A stretch of DNA of 64,000 bases from Symsagittifera roscoffensis (lineage: Eukaryota > Xenacoelomorpha > Acoela > Convolutidae). The position numbers were made by a program, and so were the translations under genes. The DNA lies in assembly GCF_963678635.1 (NCBI RefSeq), contig NC_087069.1, forward strand, positions 4,695,472 to 4,759,471, in the 5' to 3' direction. This document shows, piece by piece, positions 1 to 9,052 of the stretch; positions within the stretch are counted from its first letter, which is position 1; the number at the start of each line of letters is the position of its first letter. A model generated the notes under the pieces. That model ran no database searches. It was not told the DNA's origin and saw only the letters and a program-made list of their open reading frames with translations.

Positions 1-1
1 C

Positions 2-592
2 TTACATACTTATACAGTTCACTTTCGGCAATCCTTAAAGGTATGTAACAAACAGTTTTTTCGGTGGGGCGAGGAGCAAGATAATGCCTCCAAAAGTATA
101 ATCAATCTGGTGGCTAAAATCCCCAGTTTGTTCCATTATGATTCTTCGAAAACGCTTCGAGTAAAATGTGACGCTAGTCATAACGGACTAGGAGCATGTC
201 TTGAGCAGGAGATTGAACCGCGAGTTTGGGCTCCAACTGCGTTTGCCTCGCGTTTTCGCAATAATGCAGAAACGAAGTATAGTACAAATGAATTAGAGTT
301 AATGGAAATCGTTTGGGCGTGTGAAAACTTTCGTACGTCTTTGTTGGGTTATCGTTTTCAAGTGTTGACGGACCATAAATCCATTATTTTGATATTGAGT
401 GAAAATTATAATATCAAGTCTTATCAGTCGCGCCTTTCCCGTTGTGCGGATCGTTTGTTACCCTTTGATTTTGAAGTTATTCATGTCCCTGGGGTTACTT
501 TGCGCATTGTTGAATATTTAACCCCCTATGCAAATTTTTCCGCTCCAGTAGCTTCGATTTATGATGAACTTTTTGTTGTTAAGTCCATTTAG
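2..592 (+). pseudogene. RNase H domain of Ty3/gypsy pol (partial)
   Basis: The frame is open from the first bases of the window to a TAG at 590-592, so the true start lies outside. It first encodes the connection segment ending FFRWGEEQ, which precedes RNase H in gypsy pol proteins. RNase H follows: KCDASHNGLGACLEQ holds the first catalytic Asp, NELELMEIVWACE the Glu, and VLTDHKS the second Asp. In the element's life cycle this domain degrades the RNA strand of the RNA/DNA hybrid during reverse transcription. It would have been one domain of a longer polyprotein, so the lack of a start codon is expected. Confidence 0.82.
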
Positions 593-1123
593 GCTTTTAC
601 TTCGGCCTTGACATTTATAAGTTCATTTAACGCGATTAATTCAGGAGACGGTATATGTTCTTCCTCGCAAGAGGGCGTTTATCCTCACACTCTGAAATTT
701 TCCTTGTCATCGTCAAAATTTTCTCCGGTAGGGGGTGTCTTGAAACCAACTCGTGCTGTCAACCAATCAGATCACGTTATGCAAATACGCGCTTCAAGTA
801 TCTCACCGAGAGAGGGCGTTGCGTTAAGCTCTTCAAGTGTCGACCAATCAGAAACGGGTATGCAAATTAAAAATCGTAGACCGGTTTCGCTGGCTCTAAA
901 TCATTGTCTCCGACCTGAATTGCTAAAAAACAGTCATAACTCTCTCTTCTTATCTTTTTTTATATAACAACTCATAGTCACATCATGAACTCCTCGAATC
1001 CTATTCTAGCACCAGATACTTTTCCCCAACCTACTGCCGACGACTTACATTCTACACTTGTTCAACCCCCTGACTCACAAACACTACTGAGCTCGACGGC
1101 GGAACAAACTGACCTCCTCTCAT
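593..1123 (+). other. Decayed linker between RNase H and integrase
   Basis: About 530 bases between the two recognisable pol domains of copy D. Short open stretches exist (for example 608-967) but show no motif I recognise, and they are serine-rich in the way random frames often are. Most likely this is the tether between RNase H and integrase, or unrelated sequence introduced by rearrangement. Confidence 0.5.
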
Positions 1124-1830
1124 TTGTGGAAAAAACTTTCCTTTGAGTTCCCCGAACTTCAGACGACCGAGCCCGCGTATGTCAATGAGATCCGTCAGGT
1201 AGGACGAATCTCTCGTCTGGATCAGGTACGACAGCATAATCGGACCCGGGAGCGTGCAGCGAAAACTCGTTTTGTTGCCGCCAGGACCATCTCCAGAAAA
1301 GAGGGACACAGCCAATTTTTGGAGGCCATGAGGAGATGCCGCTTATCGCGACCGGGGAAAATTCATACTGCTGCCAAAGTTGGCGTGTTTGCTATTAGCG
1401 TAGGTAAAGTTATCCTCTCAAAGTCCAAGAAAGATATTGTGGGTCTACCAGGCTGGTTCGACGCCGATCTTTTAGCAGAGCTCACGGAGGAAGATCGTTT
1501 CCTGGGCCCGATGAAACGGGCTATTATCAATAAGGATGATACCAACTTCAACAAACTCGGGTCCTACATGGCTCAATTCTGGCCCAAGGCAGCGGTCGTC
1601 AATAATTGTGTGATAATTGACAACAAGTTGGCAATCCCTGAAGCGTTGAGGCAAGCTGTCCTCGCTCGTCTTCATCGGTCTCATCCCGGACAAGAGGCTA
1701 TGATGTCAGCCTCAGAGTAAATTTGGTGGCCGTTTTTAAACCGACAGATTGTCGAAACCTGTGAGAAATGCCGCGAATGCATGTTGTATGGTAAAAACCT
1801 TAAGCCTGTTAAAACTTTTCGTACTGCTTA
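1124..1830 (+). pseudogene. Integrase N-terminal zinc-binding domain (broken)
   Basis: The first half, up to a TAA at 1718-1720, ends in LARLHRSHPGQEAMMSASE, carrying the two His of an HHCC zinc finger. The same frame continues past the stop with a WWPFLN segment and the pair of cysteines in CEKCREC. Integrases use this HHCC module for multimerisation and DNA contact. The in-frame stop between the His pair and the Cys pair shows the copy is dead. Confidence 0.7.
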
Positions 1831-2486
1831 ACCATTACCTAAGTTAACGGGGCCAAATCAGGAATTACAGTTAGATTTTGCTGGTCCTGTATTGGATGAC
1901 AAAGGTGCGAAGATATTCCTTTAAGTAGCTATTGATCGGTTCTCGAAATTTCCTTCCGTTCTTATTACGAAAACTACTGGGGCTAAGAAGGTTACTAAAT
2001 TTCTTGAATCTTACATCCGTGTACATGGCTTACCTCATTCTATCAGGACTGATCATGGCTCTTAAAAACGATTTAGTACAACAATTTTGTTCTAGTAGAG
2101 GTATTAAACATATCCTTTAACCCGTTGGAGATCATAGAGGTTCTGGTCTAGTTGAACGTATGATACAGACTATAAAACGCAAATTGGGCACGGCGAAACT
2201 TGATCCTAATTTTGCTAATTTTAAAGAGATACTCCATCGGATAATTGAAGACATTCGTAAGAGTAATCATTCTATACTTAAGAAGTCGCCTTTTGAGTTG
2301 CATTTTGGACTTAAGCCAAATACTGAATGGTCACAGTCTTTTCATAATCTCGTTATTTCTGATACTTCAGCACAAAGACTTGAACGCAACCTCTTAACGC
2401 CGGATCAAATTGCCAGCCAAGACTACAGTCGGGATCGTGCCAAGGTGGTGCCAAGAGGAATTGCCAGCCCTCCGATTGCCCCATGA
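1831..2486 (+). pseudogene. Integrase catalytic core, Ty3/gypsy (broken)
   Basis: Pieces of the DDE core appear in order: LDFAGPVLDDKGAKIFL (first Asp), then VAIDRFSKFPSV after a stop, IRTDHGS (second Asp) followed by another stop, and GIKHIL...PVGDHRGSGLVERMIQTIKRKLG with the catalytic Glu at about 2155. The last part, 2160-2486, continues through the end of the core (KSPFELHFGLKPNTEW). At least three in-frame stops (about 1923, 2062 and 2118) break it. The domain would have inserted the element's cDNA into the genome. Confidence 0.75.
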
Positions 2487-2495
2487 TTCAAATCC

Positions 2496-2858
2496 ATGTT
2501 TTCTCTGGAGGGTAATGTTGCTGAGAGTGAGCCTTACAAAACGCTAGCTGATCTTGCTCGGGCGGCCAATAAAGGGATACAGTATAAGAGAAACCTTCCG
2601 CCGGATGGGGGCAAACGAGTCTTCCGAGAGTTGTCGAGTCGTCACTCAGATTTGGCTCATTCGTTTAAAACAGGTCTTTCCCGCAAAACACTCTGTTTTG
2701 CAGAGGATCGATCAGGTACAACGCCCCTAGGGGCTCATGCCAATTCCCGTCGTATACCGACTCTACAACACCGTCGCTTGTCAAAAACAAGAAAATTGGA
2801 AACCCTTCTGTTATCCGATCCTAGCCGTGTTAGAATATATTTAGGAAAATTATAGATG
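2496..2858 (+). pseudogene. Possible pol C-terminal tail of copy D
   Basis: Open segment of 119 codons directly after the integrase remnant. It is basic and lysine/arginine rich, and I recognise no motif in it. Position suggests the integrase C-terminal tail or the start of a 3' untranslated region. Low confidence that it was ever translated as read here. Confidence 0.3.
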
Positions 2859-2958
2859 GTCAGTCCGGCAAACCTCTTTTTAAGCCTGCAAAAGTCAAGA
2901 TTACTCACATTACCGATCACACATATGTTAGTGACAAAGGAAAAGTTTATCGAAAAAA
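2859..2958. other. Sequence between copy D and the gap
   Basis: About 100 bases of unique-looking sequence running into the assembly gap. No feature is recognised. Confidence 0.4.
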
Positions 2959-3158
2959 NNNNNNNNNNNNNNNNNNNNNNNNNNNNNNNNNNNNNNNNNN
3001 NNNNNNNNNNNNNNNNNNNNNNNNNNNNNNNNNNNNNNNNNNNNNNNNNNNNNNNNNNNNNNNNNNNNNNNNNNNNNNNNNNNNNNNNNNNNNNNNNNNN
3101 NNNNNNNNNNNNNNNNNNNNNNNNNNNNNNNNNNNNNNNNNNNNNNNNNNNNNNNNNN
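2959..3158. other. Assembly gap (200 N)
   Basis: Exactly 200 undetermined bases. It abuts a tandem repeat with long internal inverted repeats, the kind of DNA on which assembly stalls. The gap size may be nominal rather than measured. Confidence 0.98.
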
Positions 3159-3434
3159 TTCAAAAACCGCTCAAACCGCTCATTTCGAAGCAAGATTTTG
3201 AGCGTAATTGTCTAAAAAAACCGCTCAAACCGCTCAAATCTTGCGCGGTTTTTGAGCGGTTTTTTTTAGATAAACCGTTCAAAAACCGCTCAAACCGCTC
3301 ATTTCGAAGCAAGATTTTGAGCGTAATTGTCTAAAAAAAACGCTCAAACCGCTCAAATCTTGAGCGGTTTTTTGATTTTTGAGCTTTTTTTTTTAAATCG
3401 CTCAAAAACCGCTCATTTTGAAGCACGATTTTGC
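3159..3434. repeat. 119-bp satellite with AAAACCGCTC inverted repeats
   Basis: A unit beginning CAAAAACCGCTCAAACCGCT starts at 3161 and again at 3280, a period of 119 bp; a third unit decays after about 3400. Each unit carries AAACCGCTC several times plus its complement GAGCGGTTTTTT, so a single strand can fold into long hairpins. The array probably extends into the gap. Tandem satellite is the best reading; a non-autonomous foldback element is the alternative. Confidence 0.75.
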
Positions 3435-3595
3435 AAGAAAGAAACAAGGATTTTTTTAAACTGAATTCTTTAATAAGTTGACGATTCAAATAATTAAATT
3501 GATCTTCCTTTACACAATCAGGGGTTCGTGTGAGCTAAGTTCTCTTCTTCTGGGCATTAAAAATTCGTTTGATGAAATAGTTTCAAAAAATATAG

Positions 3596-3705
3596 TCTGT
3601 GTATAACTTGGCTAAAATTTAAAAACTGACATGTCAGAATTGGGAAATTTTCTCAAATCAAAATTTGACAACAATGAAAGAACAAAAACTTAAAAATCTG
3701 GTAAT
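3596..3705 (+). repeat. Penelope terminal-repeat-like block, copy 1
   Basis: AT-rich block TAGTCTGTGTATAACTTGGC...TGACATGTCAGAATTGGGAA...GAAAGAACAAAAACT. It recurs at about 5365-5475 and, at the 3' end of unit 2, at about 7026-7135. Repetition at both ends of each unit is what tandem Penelope elements (pLTRs) produce. Confidence 0.6.
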
Positions 3706-3813
3706 CCGGAACAGGAAAAACTTGCAAATTTTTCGTAAAGATAGGATAGGGCGTTAAAAAACTTGGATGAGATGTCAGTCAGAATCTTAGATGAAGTGAT
3801 TTTGCCGCAGTGA

Positions 3814-4005
3814 GTGTGCGGGGTCTCAAGTTTTGTACCAAAACTTCCGGTACGAGACAAAATCAATGAAATTCATTTTCAAGCGGACACTGATTGCTTT
3901 TTGTTTGAACTAAAGTTAAATAAAATACCCGAAGAAAAATTATGTGAGATTGAAGCAGCTGCAAATAGATATGCTAAGAATGTGAAACAGACACCTTCTA
4001 ACTAA
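3814..4005 (+). pseudogene. Penelope-like N-terminal region, unit 1
   Basis: A 63-codon open piece (PKLPVRDKINEIHFQADTDC...FELKLNKIPEEKLCEIEAA). It resembles the region upstream of RT in Penelope proteins, where a conserved Phe-Val-Pro segment is followed by a helical stretch. The same stretch recurs in unit 2 at about 5605-5760, supporting common origin. It ends in a stop; downstream RT blocks are in other frames. Confidence 0.5.
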
Positions 4006-4204
4006 GTTGTTAAGTCTTTGAAGGACAACGGTCTTCTGGCAGTGCCGTTTAATACGGGTCCGGTTTTTTGTGAAACGAAAAAAAAGACATATGATATGAA
4101 ACTAAATATTTATTCGAGGCAGAACAATTTAAAGAGAAGAGAATCTGACAGACAACGTGATCATAATTTTTGAAAAAGACATAAAAAAAAGAATTACTTG
4201 CCAT

Positions 4205-4617
4205 GAAAAAAGGACGAGATTAGCGAAGCGCTGTATACTAGGTTAAGATCAACGGGGGCACAGCCGGCTAGGCTGTATGGCTTAGCAAAAAAACACAAAC
4301 AAGGCACACCACAATTTCCAGTCCTTTCTCTACCTGGTAACTCATATGACCACCTAGATAAAACATTGGCAAAACACTTTGATAAAAATGAGGGGGCAAA
4401 CATAAAAACGAACGCGCAAATGGACAGGGAGATCTTAGAGAAAACAAAATTGGACTCTGACGAGAGTCTAACCTTCCTTGATATACTGAGTTTATACACT
4501 AATGTCCCGCTCAAAAAAGCTGTTGAATTAGCCCTGAATAGATTATATGAGCAAATAAACCCTCCGGAAATATCCCCAAAAACTATAAAAAAAACAACTA
4601 ACTTTGGCAATGAGTAA
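4205..4617 (+). pseudogene. Penelope-like RT, N-terminal blocks, unit 1
   Basis: Translating across small shifts gives ARLYGLAKKHKQGTPQFPVL, then a YDHLDKTLAKHFDK segment, then FLDILSLYTNVPLKKAVELA. These correspond to the PLE motifs for template and primer contact (RxYGLxKxHK) and to RT block A (SLYTNVPL), which contributes the first catalytic Asp. The segment 4366-4617 is open and ends in a TAA. Confidence 0.7.
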
Positions 4618-4918
4618 GGTACACTTTAAATGCAATGGTTTGTGGTATGTAAAAATACGGTTTAGCAAGAAGAGCCTCCCTTGCCGTATTACTGGCCAAT
4701 TTCCAGCTCAAAGAATACGAACCTGCATTAATGAAAAAGGAACCAAAATTGGCTGTGCTAAATGAGGATAACAAGAAAATCTGCCCTGGATATCAGAAAA
4801 AGGTGACATATTGAATTAAAGGGGTAGAATGCGAAGCTTGTTTGAATTGGTACCACATAGGATTTGGTAACATATCGGAATCCGAAAATTCACTATCGCT
4901 GAAACAGTATAGTATTGC
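4618..4918 (+). other. Frameshifted middle of Penelope RT, unit 1
   Basis: About 300 bases that by position should encode RT blocks B and the start of C. Only fragments are readable in different frames. No independent feature is seen. Confidence 0.4.
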
Positions 4919-5128
4919 ATGACTCGCAAAAAAAAACAACAAGAAGCAGTTCGGCCTGAGAATGGTGTTACAGTTTTTTTAAGATATGTGGACGACATAG
5001 TTAGAACTGTCGAGCGTGATCCTGGGGTAGTCCTTGAGGCTGCCAATAAATTTCATCCAAACTTGCAGTTCGCCATAGAAGAACTTGATAGTACCGGTAA
5101 ATTGGCACCGGTAAACAAACTCAACTGA
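4919..5128 (+). pseudogene. Penelope-like RT catalytic YVDD block, unit 1
   Basis: Open segment with VFLRYVDDIVRTVERD, the RT block C containing the paired catalytic aspartates, followed by a helix and FAIEELDSTGKLAP, which matches the thumb-side region of Penelope RTs. It ends in a stop at 5126-5128; the C-terminal endonuclease of this unit is not found before unit 2 starts. Confidence 0.75.
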
Positions 5129-5205
5129 CACAAAGCTTGTCAGCATTTCCAAAAAAAACTAAATTGGGATGGATATAAGAAATCAAGAATATGTTTAGAC
5201 CTACT

Positions 5206-5949
5206 TAAGAAAGAATCAAGTGTTTTTTTAAACTGAATTCTTCAATAAGTTGACGATTCAAAAAAAACTAAATGAAACTTCTTTAACGAAATCAGAGGTT
5301 CGGGTAAACTGATTTCTCTTCTTCTGGGCATTAAAAACTCGTTTGGTGAAATAGTTTCATAAATTATAGCCTGTGTTTAGTTTGGCTTAATTTCAAAATG
5401 ACATATCAGAATTGGAAACAATTCCCAAATCAAAATTTGATAACATTGAAAGAACAAAAACTAAAAAATCTGAACAGCCGAAACAAGAAAAAGCTTGAAA
5501 AACTTTCGTAAAGACAGGATAGGGCGTTAAAAAACTTGGATGAAAGGTCCGTCAGAATCTTAGATGAAGTTTTTTTGCCGCATTGAGTGCGCGAAGTCTT
5601 AAGTTCCGGACCAAAACTTCCTGTACGAGACCAATTCAATGAAATTCACTTCCTAGCGGACATTGATAGTTTTTTGTCTGAACTAAAGTTTAATAAAATA
5701 CCCGGAGAAAAATTATGTGAGATTAAAGCAGCTGCAAATAGATAGGCTAAAAATGTGAAACAGACCCCTTATGACAAAGGTGATGAAAAGCCAGAAAGTA
5801 TTTGAAGGACAACAGTCTTCTAGCAGTGCCGTTTGATACGGGGCTGGGTTTTGTGTAATGAAAAAAGAGGCATGTGATAAGAAACTAAAAGATTTATTAC
5901 AGGCAAAAGAATTTAATGAGAGGAAGAATCTGACAGAAAATGTGATCAA
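5206..5949 (+). pseudogene. Penelope unit 2: terminal block and N-terminal region
   Basis: Begins with the same sequence as unit 1 (TTAAACTGAATTCTTCAATAAGTT), carries the terminal-repeat-like block at about 5365-5475, and then the N-terminal coding region at about 5605-5760 with the same residues as unit 1 but more breaks. There is no intact reading frame. Confidence 0.55.
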
Positions 5950-5974
5950 AAAATAAACAAGAAATTACTCGCCA

Positions 5975-6245
5975 TGAAAAAAGGACGAGATTAGCGAAGC
6001 GCTGTATACTAGTTTGAGATCAACGGGAGCGCAGCTGGCTAGGCTGTATGGCTTAGCAAAAGAACACAAACTAGGCACATCACTAGGTCCCGTCCTTTCT
6101 GTACCTGGTAGCTCATATGATCACCTAGACAAAACATTGGCAAAACACTTTGATAAATATTGAGGGCGCAAACATAGCAACGAACACTCAAATGGCCAGG
6201 GAAAATTCAAAATTCTCATAGAAATAGTTTCAGATAAATTAAATG
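5975..6245 (+). pseudogene. Penelope-like RT N-terminal block with internal junction, unit 2
   Basis: Repeats the unit-1 block LRSTGAQ.ARLYGLAKEHK...SSYDHLDKTLAKHFDK, then departs from unit 1 at about 6165. Unit 2 lacks the LYTNVPL and YVDD blocks altogether. Instead, a stretch encoding KILIEIVSDKL (6205-6240) joins directly to the post-RT region. This is an internal deletion or template switch that removed the RT active site. Confidence 0.6.
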
Positions 6246-6486
6246 TCAACGTGGACTCAGGAAAAAAAATCACATCTGGTTGGTACCAAAAATCCACTGA
6301 TATCGGCACCATTCTAAGTTTTAGAGGTTGCGCACCTTCAAAATACAAAAGAAACGTTATTGAAGGGACGGTGCAGAGGGTTTCCAGAAGTACCTCAACA
6401 TGGGAAAAGTTTGACCGGGCATTGAAAAAAATCGGAAACAATGGATTGAAAACTATTATCCAAAAAATTGGTCAGACAGGGTAGTC
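6246..6486 (+). pseudogene. Penelope-like RT thumb/linker region, unit 2
   Basis: Open stretch reading ITSGWYQKSTDIGTILSFRG and then KYKRNVIEGTVQRVSRSTST. It matches the region after the RT core in Penelope proteins (a W/Y-Y-x-K-P/S-T-D segment followed by a basic Y-K-R-x-x-I...R helix). It stops at a TAG at 6482-6484. Confidence 0.65.
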
Positions 6487-6516
6487 TTTGAAACTCTTAA
6501 AAAGATCATTGAACGA

Positions 6517-7029
6517 ATGAAAAATTTAGAGGTAACGGCATCAAAACCGAGAAATGACAAACGGTTGAAAGATTCCTTCCCCCTTTTTACGAAGCAATAT
6601 CGAGGTAATCTATCTCAATTGTTAGCTGTAACGATTTGGCAAATATCCGGGGCACAGAAAAAGTTTACAACCAGAAAATTGAAAACAAGCTTGTCATCCC
6701 TCAAAACTTTCTTTTCTCGTGAACTGAGAACCAAAGGGGTGTATAGGCTTCCATGTAGTCAATTCAACTCAACATATGTCGGCCAGACAGTTCGACATTT
6801 AGCCACGAGGGTCGATGAACACCGCAAAGGGGATTCCCCAGTAAGGCAACACTTGTTAGAATGTAATAAGGAGGTAGGCGCTAGTGCTGAGCTGAAGTCA
6901 GAGATTATAGATCAAATAGCCAACACTCAGAAGCTACGCACACTAGAGGCTTTGCATATTTGGAGGAAGAGGCCAAAAATCAACACACGCGATGAATTCA
7001 GTAGCCGGGAATTAACACTAAAATTATAG
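6517..7029 (+). pseudogene. Penelope-like GIY-YIG endonuclease domain
   Basis: A 170-codon open segment forming the C-terminus of unit 2. GVYRLPCSQFNSTYVGQTVR carries the two short motifs of the GIY-YIG nuclease fold (here GVY and YVG), followed by the conserved Arg in TVRHLATRVDEHRK. The C-terminal part (IANTQKLRTLEALHIWRKRPKI) matches the E-A-x-x-I block that supplies the catalytic Glu. In Penelope elements this nuclease nicks target DNA for target-primed reverse transcription. It is the best preserved part of the pair and ends in a TAG shortly before the terminal-repeat-like block. Confidence 0.82.
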
Positions 7030-7140
7030 TCCATGTGTAACATGGCTAAAATTAAAAAACCGACATGTCAAAATTGGGAAATATTCACACATCGAGTTTT
7101 TATAAAAATGAAAGAACAAAAAACTAAAAAACCTCAGAAA
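7026..7140 (+). repeat. Penelope terminal-repeat-like block, copy 3
   Basis: TATAGTCCATGTGTAACATGGC...CCGACATGTCAAAATTGGGAA...GAAAGAACAAAAAAC repeats the blocks at about 3596 and 5365 and follows the GIY-YIG stop almost directly, marking the 3' end of unit 2. Confidence 0.6.
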
Positions 7141-7456
7141 TTCACATGAAAACGTTATTAATGGTTACGTAATTTATTATGTAATTACAGTTGTTTAATT
7201 TTGATTGGTCAATAAATTTAAAGCATTTGTAGACATGATTCTCATTTTTTTCAGATCTTCGATCGTTTCGTAATTATTTTAAAGAAACTCTTAATCCTGA
7301 TGCTGCACAAATATTGCGAAAACGTTTGAATTCTCATTTTAAAATTCTTATAGAAATAGTTTCAGATAAATTAAAATCGACCTTACTATGCAAGGTTTTT
7401 TATACTGGGGGAAATTTGAAAAACTCTAGGAAAACAAAGTTGAAACGCAACAAACT
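7141..7456 (+). other. Flank of copy A with an exon-like open segment
   Basis: Up to about 7240 this is AT-rich with no feature. A polypyrimidine/AG signal (CATTTTTTTCAG, ending at 7255) is followed by an open stretch from 7256 that runs into copy A's LTR and encodes FRNYFKETLNPDAAQILRKR and KILIEIVSDKL. The latter string recurs inside Penelope unit 2 (6205-6240). I do not recognise the protein. It could be a host exon picked up by the Penelope element, or part of another repeat. The five bases before the LTR are AAACT. Confidence 0.4.
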
Positions 7457-8351
7457 TGTGCCAGTCGGTCATATCTGGAAGTTTGACCTTGAGGGACATA
7501 AAAATACGTGATTTTGGAGTGAAGTTTTAATTTTCAAAATTTCGAATGGAGCCTGTCATGCTCATTTTTCTCGCACCAACCGAAAACACAAAGTGAAAAA
7601 TCAGAACGACCGAATTTACAATTGCGGGAAAATACTTAAGAAAACAGCAGGAAATCGCTATTCGCAATATCCAGGTACAAAATAATACACGAGTAGAGCC
7701 GTCTTGTCCTGAAATAGGAAGAGAGATAATCACGAGAAGAGAGAAAAACTATTCGAACCGAACCAGAGTGAACCTTCAACGGAAAAATGGACAGCTTGAG
7801 TGTCCCAATGGTTCAGACAAAAACTCCAATTCTAGAGTCAAAACTTATTTATGTTATCAAAACTGATCAGTATTGAACTTATCTAGTTATCTTATTTAAT
7901 TCTCGAGTTGCTTATCAATTTAATTACTCCTTTTGCTCGAGTGCATCAACATGTGAGTCCCTAATCTAATTTTCTCGAGTGTGTTTTATGATTGTTATGT
8001 TGAGATAAGGCAAGTTTTAGGTTGATCCATCTGAAATGGATCGAAGTTCCACTGTCCAAAAAAAGTAACTTAACGGATTGTTCCGACCCTGTTTTTAATG
8101 GCGTTCGTGTATTTTGGGTATCTTGAGACCTAAGTATGGGGACGTTCTTATTTTCTAGATTGGGGGGATATTTTGTTAGTAGCCTTTAAGCTGTAATGGG
8201 TTCTAGTCTCATGTCGCAAGCGAACCGAATTGGCTCCGAGCGTTCTTGAGGTAGAAAAACACAAGAGATAATGTCCCTGACTCTTGAGCCAATGGTTATA
8301 GGGCCTATTTTTCTTAAGCCTCATATGTGACCGAAGTAGGCGACTGTTACA
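7457..8351 (+). repeat. 5' LTR of copy A
   Basis: 895 bases starting TGTGCCAGTC and ending GCGACTGTTACA, with TG...CA termini. The start is fixed by identity with the 3' LTR at 29273; the end by comparison with the reverse complement of copy C's LTR (46935-47843), which starts TGTAACATTCGTCTAC. The transcription start and poly(A) site should lie here, but I cannot place them with confidence. Confidence 0.88.
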
Positions 8352-8362
8352 TAGTGTTTTTA

Positions 8363-8380
8363 TGGCGCTCCTGGGTGTTT
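8363..8380 (+). promoter_or_regulatory. Primer binding site candidate, copy A
   Basis: TGGCGCTCCTGGGTGTTT, 11 bases after the LTR end. It starts with the TGG that pairs with a tRNA CCA end. Copy B has the same first 15 bases (TGGCGCTCCTGGGTG) 12 bases from its own LTR end. I could not assign the tRNA. Confidence 0.65.
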
Positions 8381-8845
8381 TTACGACATCATGGCTACGG
8401 AGTCGAACCCACTTGACACAGCTCCGGGCTGCATGCCCATTCTAGAGTACCGGTGGTACGGTTCAGCGGGAACGTGTAAACCTTCCGGTTGTTCCGTGAT
8501 AGCTTTTTAAGAAAACTTGAGAAAACTTCCTGGTACGTTCTCCGAACGAGGCCTAGCTAACCGAGTAAGGGGGGTAACTATGGGGACAAAAACACGAGCA
8601 AAAAGACAAAAAGCGAAACAAAAACAAGAAAAAAGTATAGAAAAAGGAACAAAAACCATAAAACAAAAAAACAGTGACTTTGATACCAGATCATTTGGAT
8701 CAAACCTTTATTTTATTAAATAGTATACCCATACTGCTTTATAAGACCGATCGTTTCGATCAATCTAGCAATTTAAACCAGTGACTTCAATAAAGTGCCC
8801 GAGTGGGGGGCGTTGTTTAGGGTTTTCAGATAGATTGCAACCTAG

Positions 8846-9052
8846 CCGGACCACTAGGAGACTTGACTGGAAAGGGTGAACAGCCGAGTGGGAAAGTGGT
8901 TCACAAGGATCGAACCGGACCACTAGGAGACTTGACTGGAAGAGGTGACCAGCCGAGTGGGAAAGTGGTTCAGAAGGACTGAGCTGAACCGACTGGAAAC
9001 TTGACTGAAAGAGGTGACCAGCCAAGTGGGAAGGTGGTGCTGCTGTCAAGTG
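8846..9052 (+). repeat. 69-bp tandem repeat x3 in leader A
   Basis: Units start at 8846, 8915 and about 8984, each containing ACTTGACTGGAA, GGTGAACAGCC or GGTGACCAGCC, and GAGTGGGAAAGTGGTTC. The third is the most diverged and lacks a few bases near its start. Confidence 0.8.

Larger units (their letters stand above)
1..2858 (+). mobile_element. Degenerate Ty3/gypsy pol fragment (copy D)
   Basis: Remnant of an LTR retrotransposon of a lineage different from the three large elements to its right. Reading left to right it keeps the end of the RT connection, RNase H, the integrase zinc-binding domain and the integrase catalytic core, in that order and on one strand. The frame is broken by several stops and shifts. 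No LTR is visible: the left end is off the window and the right end fades out before the assembly gap. Its integrase has the VGDHRG...VER type of third catalytic block, unlike the YHPQTNGLVER block of copies A-C. Confidence 0.8.
3435..7140 (+). mobile_element. Tandem pair of Penelope-like retroelements (decayed)
   Basis: Two related head-to-tail units. Unit 1 (about 3435-5205) and unit 2 (about 5206-7140) start with the same sequence (TTTTTTTAAACTGAATTCTT at 3451 and 5223), and a shared tail-type block appears three times (about 3596, 5365 and 7026). Together they encode recognisable Penelope RT blocks and, in unit 2, a C-terminal GIY-YIG endonuclease, the diagnostic combination of this class. 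Tandem arrangement with LTR-like terminal repeats is typical of Penelope-like elements. All frames are broken. Confidence 0.8.

Noticed and set aside
608-967. 119-codon open frame between RNase H and integrase of copy D
   Set aside because: Ser-rich, overlapping other frames, no recognisable motif; position fits a decayed pol linker.
3159-3434. Rho-independent terminators (GC stem plus T-run)
   Set aside because: The hairpins recur in a tandem satellite of a eukaryotic genome; no bacterial gene is nearby.
8517-8723. Small Lys-rich open frame in leader A
   Set aside because: Low-complexity AAAAC-rich sequence in a long non-coding leader. No conserved motif and no counterpart seen in copy B's leader.
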